DNA from: Charina bottae
Lineage: Eukaryota; Chordata; Lepidosauria; Squamata; Charinaidae
Direction: 5' to 3'
Length of the DNA: 64,000 nucleotides
Assembly (NCBI GenBank): GCA_023362775.1
Contig: JALMGJ010000003.1
Span: 75,377,355 to 75,441,354 of the forward strand
Shown here piece after piece: positions 56,770 to 64,000 of this stretch. Below the pieces are notes generated by a model. It saw only the letters and a program-made list of their open reading frames with translations. It was not told the origin of the DNA and made no database searches. A program made the translations under genes and the position numbers. Positions within the stretch are counted from its first letter, which is position 1. Every line of letters begins with the position of its first letter.

Positions 56770-57958
56770 TTTCGAAGAGGCAGAGGAACTAGAGATCAGA
56801 TTGCCAACATTCGCTGGATCATGGAAAAAGCAAGAGAGTTCCAGAAAAACATCTACTTCTGCTTCATTGACTACGCTAAAGCCTTTGATTGTGTGGATCA
56901 CAACAAACTGTGGCAAAGTCTTAAAGAGATGGGAGTACCAGACCACCTTACCTGTCTCCTGAGAAACCTGTATGCGGGTCAAGAAGCAACAGTTAGAACC
57001 GGACATGGAACAACCGACTGGTTCAAAATTGGGAAAGGAGTGCGACAAGGCTGTATATTATCACCCTGCTTATTTAACATATGCAGAGTACATCATGATA
57101 AATGCCGGGCTGGATGAATCACAAGCCGGAGTTAAGATTGCCAGGAGAAATATCAACAACCTCAGATATGCAGACGATACCACCCTAATGGCAGAAAGTG
57201 AAGAGGAACTAAAGAGCCTCTTGATGAGGGTGAAAGAGGAGAGTGCAAAAGCTGGCTTGAAACTCAACATTAAAAAAACCCAGATCATGGCATCTGGTCC
57301 CATCACTTCCTGGCAAATAGAAGGGGAAGAAATGGAAGCAGTGACAGATTTCATTTTCTTGGGCTCCAAGATCACCGCAGACGGTGACTGCAGCCATGAA
57401 GTTAAAAGACGCTTGCTCCTTGGGAGGAAAGCTATGGCAAACCTAGACAGCATATTAAAAAGCAGAGACATCACCTTGCCGACAAAGGTCTGTATAGTTA
57501 AAGCTATTGTTTTTCCAGTAGTAATATATGGCTGTGAGAGTTGGACCATAAGGAAGGCTGAGTGCCAAAGAATTGATGCTTTCGAACTGTGGTGCTGGAG
57601 AAGACTCTTGAGAGTCTCTTGGACTGCAAGGAGGTCAAACCAGTCAATCCTAAAGGAAATCAACCCTGACTGCTCATTGGAAGGACAGATGCTGAAGCTG
57701 AAGCTCAAATACTTTGGCCACCTAATGCGAAGAGAGGACTCACTGGAAAAGACCCTGATGCTGGGAAAGACTGAATGCAAAAGGAGAAGGGGACGGCAGA
57801 GGATGAGATGGTTAGATAGCCTCACCGATGTAATGAACATGAATTTGAGTAAACTCCGAGAGACAGTGGAGGACAGGAAGGCCTGGCGTGCTATGGTCCA
57901 TGAGGTCACGAAGAGTCGGACACGACTAAATGACTGAACAACAACAACAACAACAACA
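56770..57958 (+). mobile_element. BovB LINE, 5'-truncated
   Basis: The copy begins inside the RT (TTTCGAAGAGGCAGAGGAAC) and runs to GAGTCGGACACGACT and (AAC)n. A 7-bp duplication AATAAAG flanks it (56763-56769, 57959-57965). It is very similar to the copy at 3.1-6.2 kb but carries fewer defects, so it looks younger. Confidence 0.95.
56821..57937 (+). pseudogene. BovB RT fragment with one frameshift
   Basis: Residues FIDYAKAFDCVDHNKLWQSL (motif A) and KGVRQGCILSPCLFN (motif B) are in one frame; after a small deletion near 57075 the frame changes and continues YAEYIMINAGLDESQ, YADDTTLMAESEEELKSLL (motif C), YGCESWTIRKAECQRID and ends KSRTRLND with a stop. About 290 codons after the shift are uninterrupted. 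The endonuclease domain is absent through truncation. Confidence 0.93.
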
Positions 57959-57965
57959 AATAAAG

Positions 57966-58614
57966 TACTAAGACTTATAACTGCTGCTTTCTGTCTGGTT
58001 CTTATCAAAGGTCTCAAGCAGGATAACCAAGGTTGCCTGCTTTTTACTTTTCTGTCCAACTTCCTGCTCTCTACTCCCACCTCACTGTAGTTCCAGCTGC
58101 TGCCAGCCTGACTTCTGCCAACTTCTTTACCAGCAACTGGACTTTCACGGATGCTTCTGCCATTATCTGGGAATCAGATGGTCATTGCTTTCACTCAGCA
58201 TCAGGGCTGGATCATTTCTCTTTCTGTCATTCTTGTTTTCTCTTCTTCTTTTCCTCCTACACTGGCCATCCTCTTGTATGCCCCTTCCTCTCCCTAACTC
58301 TAGGGAGGTTTCCTGGACCTCTCATTCCATTTGGCTCTTCCACACACTCTTCTTCTCCCCTCCAGTCACAACCTTCCAGCACGAAGGCAAGTGAATTAAG
58401 AGAGGGAGGATGAGCACTGGGTCATCATGTCATGCAAACTGGACCAGTGTTTATAAAGGTAGGACTGATTCATTGGGAATAGGAACATGTAATGATGTAA
58501 CTATAGTGATGGTTAATACAATACTTCATTAAAAAGTGGGTTTTGAGGAGAAATCTCAGAACATGTATATGAGATGAAGAGAAGTTATTTTTTCTGTGTT
58601 GTTTAAGTTGTACA
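57966..58614. other. Intronic DNA, pyrimidine-rich in part
   Basis: From about 58.2 to 58.4 kb the plus strand is C/T-rich. No element recognised. Confidence 0.4.
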
Positions 58615-58616
58615 GG

Positions 58617-58617
58617 A

Positions 58618-58649
<32 letters not shown>

Positions 58650-58952
58650 ATTAAATTTATATGCCGCCCAACTCCCAGAAACTCTGGGTGGTTTACAGTT
58701 GTTAAAAACATTTAAAAACAAAGAACAGTACAAAAACACAAAACAGCACAAGACGAAAGAACAATGATGGCAAAGAAAACAAATCTGGAGGGGAACAAAA
58801 AAATGGAGAAAAGGGGCATCAGTCGTCCTTGCCAAAACCCTGGGTGAAGAGCCAGGACTTTAGGATCCTTCAAAATACAGTAGGGTGGGGGCCGTTCAAA
58901 TTTGGGGGGGTACCTCATTCCAGAGGGCAAGTGTTTAAGGTGCTCCATCCGA
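58617..58952 (-). mobile_element. L2 LINE 3' end with (GAT)n tail
   Basis: (GAT)n at 58617-58647 (ATC on the minus strand) is the tail; TTTATATGCCGCCCAACTCC and CTGGGTGGTTTACAG are the 3' untranslated part. The antisense coding end (KVLALHPGFWQGRLM-like) is diverged. The Gypsy LTR begins directly at its right, so the Gypsy element inserted into this L2. Confidence 0.75.
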
Positions 58953-59302
58953 TGCCTGAAATCTCCCTCCTCTAGAGTAAACCACAGATGCGCAGTTTCT
59001 TAGAAGCAGAAGGATTTATTACAGTACATGAAGGTTAACACGAACAAAGACTTGAATGAATAAGCAAAGCATGGCATGTCACATTTAAGCGTTCCCCTCC
59101 CCGTGGTCCTTTGATGTTCACACGTGTACTTCGTGGCTCCAGGGTGCTCAGATATCCGTTCGTAGAGATGTGTGTTGGCGCTGGCCCCTTTAGGTGCGAA
59201 TCGTCTACTTCAAAGGCGGGCGCCTCTTCCGTGTCTGTTTCACACCGCTCTGACTATACTTCCTTATCTAAGATATTGGCAGAGGTCTGCAGAGCTCTGA
59301 CA
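58953..59302 (-). repeat. 3' LTR of the Gypsy element
   Basis: On the minus strand the 350-bp block starts TGTCAGAGCTCTG and ends TTTCAGGCA, giving TG..CA ends with a short imperfect inverted repeat. AATAAA is on the minus strand (plus 59015-59020). A purine-rich tract (GGTGGGGAGGGGGGAA, minus strand) lies about 20-35 nt upstream. The outer flank is TCCGA; the matching flank is out of the window. Confidence 0.75.
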
Positions 59303-59445
59303 TGCTCCCGGACCAAGATATTCCCCCCTCCCCACCAAAACATGCTAACTAATGAACTAACGAACTAGCTACACATTTTCAGTCGTGCCCTGTAATGAGA
59401 AAACACAAAGAGAATTTTTTACATTGTCCTGTTGGGGTACCCGTT

Positions 59446-60378
59446 TCAGTGAGGTTTGTCCGGGAACTCCCTATGGAAGGTTTTTACCAATTTGGGAGCG
59501 CGTGTGTGTTTAGCGCTAACCCACTCCTTGTCTCCAATCGGCAGATGTTGCCACTTGACCAAATATTGCAGCTGCCCCTTGTGCCATCTGGAATCAAGAA
59601 TCCTGTCGATTTCAAAGTGTGGTTCTCCCTCCACTAACAATGGGGCGGGTTCTGCTGGTTCCGGGTGCCACTGCTGTGAAGTGTGGTGCTGTTTCAACAA
59701 GCTAATGTGGAAAACTGGGTGCACCTTTCTTAGTGTCTTTGGTAACTGCAGTTTGGCCGTTACCGGGTTAATGACTTCAATTATTGGGAACGGACCTATG
59801 AATTTGGGCGCCAGTATTTGTGACGGTTGTGTAGCCCTCAGGTTTTTTGTTGAAAGGTACACCTTATCCCCTACTCTCAACTCCCATTCCTTCTCTCGTT
59901 TGCGGTCTGCATATTTTTTGTAACTTGCTTTGGCTTCCTGCAGCGTTTTCACCATGATTGGCCAATTACTGGTTACTTTTGCTATCCATTCATCCGCTTT
60001 CAGTGGCTGTGCTAGTTGTGTGCTTTGGGTCATAGCCAACTCGGGGATAGTTACAAAATCCTGCCCTGTAGCTACTTTAAATGGCGAAAACCCCGTGCTT
60101 TGGTGGAGCGCGTTATTGTAAGCAACTTCTGCGAACGGTAACAGTTCTGCCCAATCATTTTGTTGATAATTAATGTAACATCTAAGGTACTGCTCCAGTA
60201 TAGCATTAATGCGTTCGCTCGCACCATCTGTGCATGGATGGAACGCACTACTAAGCCCCTGTTCTGATCCAATTAACTTCAAAAAAGCCCGCCAGAACTT
60301 ACAAGTGAAAGTGCTGCCGCGATCGCTTATTATGCATTGCGGCGTTCCGTGAGCCCGGTAAATGTGTTGAATAAACAT
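59446..60378 (-). pseudogene. Gypsy integrase core and chromodomain
   Basis: The frame starts in the integrase catalytic core: CIISDRGSTFTCKFWRAFLK holds the second catalytic Asp and the region around SERINAILEQYLRCYI holds the catalytic Glu. The GPFPIIEVINPVTAKLQLP region (GPY/F type) follows, then a chromodomain (EIDRILDSRWHKGQLQYLVK, WQHLPIGDKEWVSAKH), which in this group guides integration to chromatin. About 310 codons are open to the stop at 59446. A frame break separates it from the zinc-binding part to its right. Confidence 0.95.
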
Positions 60379-60383
60379 CCTAG

Positions 60384-60785
60384 CTACTGTAGTTTTTTAG
60401 CATTTGGAATCCCATTGCAAGCAATGAAATGTGACTGTTTAGAAAATAAATCTGTGACCACCCAAATAGCCGTTTTCTTGTTGCTCACGGGCAGGTCTAC
60501 TATAAAATCCATGGCAATCTGCTTCCATGGTTGTGTGGGGTTTGCTACTTCCTGCAATTTTCCTGTGGGTTTTCCAATTTTCCTCTTAGCTGTTGCGCAC
60601 ACTGGGCAAGATCGCACATAAACTTTCACGTCTGTGCGCAATGATGGCCACCAGAATTTGCGCCTAACTAAGTGTAGCGTTTTCACAAATCCGAAGTGTC
60701 CTGCCGTTTTGTGGTCGTGATGCTTGCTCAAAACCCCTTGCCTTAAAGGCTCAGGGACATATGTTTTATTGTCTTTCCACCCCAC
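60384..60785 (-). pseudogene. Gypsy integrase N-terminal zinc-binding part
   Basis: The HHCC zinc motif is visible: HDHKTAGHFGF, then SCPVCATAK. The first catalytic Asp lies in IAMDFIVDLPVSN. The frame stops at 60384 because of a one-base change in an A-run (T-run on the plus strand at about 60391-60396), just before the rest of the core. Confidence 0.93.
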
Positions 60786-60849
60786 CCCATCTTTCTCTTC
60801 GAGGGTATGTTTGTTCTCCCCCCCACCATGTGTCTGTCACTGTTGCCGC

Positions 60850-61044
60850 TCACAGTTCGCTTGCAAACGGGTCGCTCTCAGCCAAGCGTTTCGTGCTACT
60901 GCGAGTGATCGCCATGTTTCCCTCCAATTTATCAGCTTGTGCTAATTGACTCTGAGCCTCCTCTGGCTGGGAAGGGATGAGTGACTCAATAACTTCCTCC
61001 ATCTTGCTTTCATGCTGCGGCAGACGCGATAGCGCATCCGCCAA
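60850..61044 (-). pseudogene. Gypsy pol, RNase H-integrase linker
   Basis: The frame reads ADALSRLPQHESKMEEVIES near its start, the 'ADALSR' motif at the end of RNase H in Gypsy pol. It lies in a different frame from the RT-RNase H part because of a long G-run (C-run, plus about 61051-61061). Confidence 0.9.
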
Positions 61045-62160
61045 ATAATTTCCCCCCCCCCCCAGGGAAGTACTTCAATGTGAAATTGAACCTGCTAAGA
61101 AACTCTGCCCACCGGAGGTGTTTGGGATTTAGTTTTCTGGGGGATTTGAGAGCTTCTAAGTTTTTGTGGTCAGTCCACACTTGAAATGGGACTGCTGCCC
61201 CTTCCAGGAGGTGTCGCCAAGTGCTTAGAGCGTGTTTAACTGCGAACGCCTCTTTCTCCCATACATGCCAACGTTTCTCAGTCTGATTGAACTTTCTGGA
61301 GATGTATGCACAGGGTCTTAATTTCTTACTGTCATCTGCCTGCAGCAATATGGCCCCGACTGCGCTAAACGATGCGTCCGTGTGTATAACAAACGGTTTG
61401 TCTACCTCTGGGTGTTTGAGGATGGGCTCCTCAGTGAACATTGCCTTTAACTTGACAAAGGCTTCCTGACATTCTTGGGTCCACACTAGTTTCGTGCTTG
61501 GTAGCTGGGCTTTCGCTTTAGCTCCCTTGCTTTTTGTTTTTAACAAGTCAGTAAGGGGCAGTGCAATCTGCGCAAAATCCTGAATAAATTGCCTATAGAA
61601 CCCCGCAAAACCTAAGAACGCTTGCAGCTGTCTGCGCGTTCGGGGGGGCTGCCAGCCCAGGACCACTTTGACCTTTTCTGGATCCATTTCAATGCCCTCA
61701 TGCGAAATGCGGTACCCCAGGAAGTCTAGCTTATCTTTGTGGAATTCACATTTCTCAAGTTTCACATACAGCTTTGCCTCCAGTAATTTCTCTAACACCT
61801 TCTTGACTAGTTCCATATGTTCCTCTAAGTTTTCAGAAAAAATCAGTATATCATCTAAATATACAATTACCCCTTTGTAGAGAAATTCATACAGTACTTT
61901 GTTTATGAACCTCATGAAAATTCCCGGTCCCCCCGCAATCCCAAACGGGAGCACTCGGTATTGAAATGATCCCAGCGGGCAATTGAATGCTGTTTTCCAC
62001 TCGTCCCCCTCCCATATACGTACACGATAGTAAGCCTCCCTTACATCTAATTTCGTGAAAATCTTCCCTTTAGACAGTTGGGCTAACATGTATTTCAACA
62101 ACGGGAGGGGGTACTGGTTGGTAATTGAAATTGCATTGAGCCCCCTGTAATCCGTGCAAA
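61010..62160 (-). pseudogene. Gypsy reverse transcriptase and RNase H
   Basis: RT blocks seen are FTKLDVREAYYRVRI (motif A Asp), AFNCPLGSFQYRVLPFGIAG and VYLDDILIFS (catalytic YLDD). LGFAGFYRQFIQDFAQIA follows as the connection, then RNase H with HTDASFSAVGAILLQ, WEKEAFAVKHALSTWRHLLE and WTDHKNLEAL. A stop codon near 62170 separates it from the protease part, in the block KKDGFL just before the first RT motifs. Confidence 0.95.
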
Positions 62161-62161
62161 G

Positions 62162-62905
62162 TCAGAGGAACCCGTCTTTTTTCTTCCTGAATAAGACTGG
62201 GGCTGCTAGGGGGGAATTGGCTGGTTCGATAAATCCACGTGCCAAATTTTTATCGATGAATTTACGAAGCTCCTGTAGTTCTTTTTGTGTCATGGCATAC
62301 ATCTTGGGCTTGGGAAAAGGTGCCCCTGGGATGAGATCGATAGTTGCGTCCGACTGTCTGTGGGGGGGTGCTTGTTCGCATTCCTGTTTGCCGAATGCCT
62401 CCACCACGGGGAGGTATTTCTCCGGGATTGTGTCCAGAATAGTGCCACCCCCTTGTTCCTGATCCTCATCCCAAAGTTCCGTCCCAGCTGCCCCCACTTC
62501 TAAGCAACCTGGAGTTCTCTCATTGTCCATCCCTAAATAAGTCCCATCAATGAATTCAATTTCCCCAGAAGCCCAATCCACCCTGGGGTTTCTTGTTCTC
62601 AGCCATTTCAGTCCTGATACAATAGGTCGTGTTGCAATGGGAGCCACAATAAACCTCAGTGTCTCTACGTGAGTCCCAAGAGTCATTTGGATTTCTTCTG
62701 TGAAATGCTCCACTGGCCCCCCTTTCATTTCTGAACCGTCCAATTGGCAAAATGTGATGGGCGTATTTAATTTAAAAAGTTTTAGTCCCATCTTGTCAGC
62801 CACGTTCGGGTGCATTAAGCATCTTGAGCAACCAGAGTCTAACATTGCCACCCCCGAATATTTCTTCCTCCCAACCAAAGTTTTTAATTGTACCTTTAGA
62901 TGCAT
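62162..62905 (-). pseudogene. Gypsy protease and start of RT
   Basis: The aspartic protease motif is AMLDSGCSRCLMHP (D-S-G in place of the commoner D-T-G). A flap-like region and IVSGLKWLRTRNPRVDW follow, then the N-terminal RT approach (MTQKELQELRKFIDKNLARG, SPLAAPVLFRKKKDG). It ends in a premature stop. Confidence 0.92.
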
Positions 62906-62967
62906 TGTCGGGCTGTGGCTTTCCTTCCCATTGCGCCCCTTTGCAAAGGCCTGTCCCGCAGCGCTCT

Positions 62968-63384
62968 TTAGAACAGATCTTTTCCGTTTCCCGCCGGCTG
63001 GAATTCGATTTCGGAGTCATTGCTGTCGTCCAGGTCCGAAACCAGGCTTGGGTCCTCTATTGCCGCTGCCGCTCCTTTGCGCTTGTTGGTCGCTGGTTTG
63101 TCGCTACTGCCATCTGCTGACTTTTTCACTGGTGGCTTTTCTTTAAAGTTCGTTTTCCCTTGATAGCAATTATTTATTCTGTGTCCCTCCTTCCTGCAAC
63201 GGAAGCACAACCCGTCTTTCACACGGCGTTCTTTCTCCTTTTCCCAATTCCGTTGCTTGCTGTCTTTGCGGGGGTGGGGGGTAAAAGTTCCTTGATTCCT
63301 TCGCAAGGATTGGAAGGTTCTAATATTTTGTAACTGCATTCTGCTGGTTTCAATTTTCCCCACTAACTGGATCCACCCCTCCAA
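62968..63384 (-). pseudogene. Gypsy gag, C-terminal part with zinc knuckle
   Basis: The frame contains a basic stretch and the nucleocapsid zinc knuckle CFRCRKEGHRINNC (CX2CX4HX4C), which binds the element RNA. It is one base out of frame with the capsid part at its right. Confidence 0.92.
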
Positions 63385-63967
63385 TGTTCCTGGATCGGTC
63401 CTGTCTCAGCCCATATTGAAAATGTTCGATTTTAAACGATTCAGGCCAGTCTGGTAATTTGCTTAAAAGCTTTTTGAAGTCCATAGCATATTCAGCTACT
63501 GTCCTATTTCCCTGCCTTAAGTTCTGGATTCGTGCCCTGGCTGACATTTTCGATAGAGTGTCCTCAAATCTTTTGCGCAGGGCGTACATAAACTTCTTAA
63601 AGTTCATCAGCTCCCGGGCCCCACTATCGTGTAGTTCCACTAGCCAATCGCCCGCCTCCCCTTCCAAAAGGCTGGAGACATACCTTACTTTGCTCTCCTC
63701 CGTTCGGAAGGTATGTTCAAATTCCCCCATAAATCCTCTTACATGCGTTAAAAAGCATGCCAGTTTTTTAGGGTCCCCATCGAATTTCATCTTCAATTCG
63801 CCTATGCCACTTGGTGCGTTGGGCCACTGCGGGATCCTGCATTGGTCATGGTTCGGGGTGACTGGTTGTCGGTTGTAAGGACAAATTTCTTCTTCCTCCT
63901 CATCGCCCTCACCACTCGTCTCACTTGCTTCCTCCTCCCCTTTGGAGGTTACCGGGCTCGGTGCCAT
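63350..63967 (-). pseudogene. Gypsy gag, N-terminal and capsid part
   Basis: The likely ATG is at 63965-63967 (MAPSPVTSKGEEEASE). An acidic N-terminus precedes the capsid domain (MKFDGDPKKLACFLTHVRGF, EGEAGDWLVELHDSG, NRTVAEYAMDFKKLLSKLPD), the retrotransposon gag pattern. The frame change is near 63390. The leader and 5' LTR are out of the window. Confidence 0.92.
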
Positions 63968-64000
63968 CCCCCTGCGTCCCTCCAGGGTTTTTATCAACTT

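Larger units (their letters stand above)
43244..64000 (+). other. TMCC2: TMCC2 intron 2, at least 20.7 kb (inferred)
   Basis: The intron starts GTAAGA at 43244. None of the later TMCC2 blocks (the coiled-coil DNVAEYLKLAN-type segment or the C-terminal membrane segments) is found before 64000. All sequence to the window edge is therefore read as intron, barring an unrecognised short exon. Confidence 0.7.
58953..64000 (-). mobile_element. Ty3/Gypsy chromovirus-type LTR retrotransposon, cut by window edge
   Basis: This minus-strand element has gag, then pol in the order protease, reverse transcriptase, RNase H, integrase, and a C-terminal chromodomain, then a 3' LTR. The order and chromodomain place it in the chromovirus branch of Ty3/Gypsy (Metaviridae). 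The 5' LTR lies beyond 64000. Breaks in the present copy are a frame change in gag near 63390, a stop near 62170, a G-run frameshift near 61055 and an A-run frameshift near 60390; a G7 run near 60815 may be another. Both gag and pol are otherwise well preserved, so the insertion is fairly young. Confidence 0.95.

Noticed and set aside
57070..58080. Antisense open frame of 336 codons
   Set aside because: It is the shadow of the BovB RT on the opposite strand; motifs and the tail show the plus strand is the coding one.

Overview
The window is vertebrate nuclear DNA, almost certainly from a squamate reptile (lizard or snake). The evidence is a vertebrate gene with ordinary GT-AG introns, two RTE-BovB LINEs, tRNA-derived SINEs with BovB-like 3' ends, SINEs derived from 5S rRNA, L2 and CR1 LINEs, Penelope-like elements, a chromodomain Ty3/Gypsy element and many hAT and Tc1/mariner MITEs. 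The species cannot be read from the sequence.

One host gene is recognised: TMCC2 (transmembrane and coiled-coil domain family 2), on the + strand. A GC- and CpG-rich promoter-like block lies at about 8.33-8.86 kb. The first coding exon is 9217-9405 (63 codons, donor AAG|GTATTT). The second coding exon is 42737-43243 (169 codons, acceptor TTGAACAG|AAG, donor AAG|GTAAGA). Both junctions are phase 0 and the protein reads through them. The intron between is 33.3 kb. The exons for the coiled-coil and C-terminal membrane segments were not found and should lie beyond 64 kb, so everything from 43.2 kb on is probably intron 2. No other host gene, RNA gene or CRISPR array was found.

The rest is upstream or intronic DNA filled with transposable elements, often nested. 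From left to right: a hAT MITE (1.8 kb); a nearly full-length BovB (3.1-6.2 kb); the TMCC2 promoter and exon 1 (8.3-9.4 kb); SINEs, L2 scraps, a mariner MITE and microsatellites (11.6-16.3 kb); a quiet AT-rich interval (16.3-21.8 kb); more SINEs and a Penelope-like element split by a solo LTR exactly after its RT catalytic motif (27.2-29.7 kb); a second hAT MITE and another LTR (29.9-31.6 kb); an L2, CR1 and SINE cluster with a triplicated SINE head (33-36 kb); Tc1 and hAT MITEs (38-41 kb); TMCC2 exon 2; a 522-bp hAT element and a short L1 insertion (44.7-45.9 kb); further SINE, hAT and Penelope fragments (46-50 kb); an L2 3' end and a degraded L2 interrupted by a jockey-like LINE (51-56.3 kb); a truncated BovB (56.8-58 kb); and a chromodomain Gypsy element on the minus strand that runs off the right edge (59-64 kb).

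No new multi-gene system was seen. The most informative signals are the nesting and target-site duplications, which date insertions relative to each other: the LTR inside a still-open Penelope RT frame, the recombinant triplicated SINE, four sibling hAT MITEs each with a perfect 8-bp duplication, and a jockey-type LINE inside L2.
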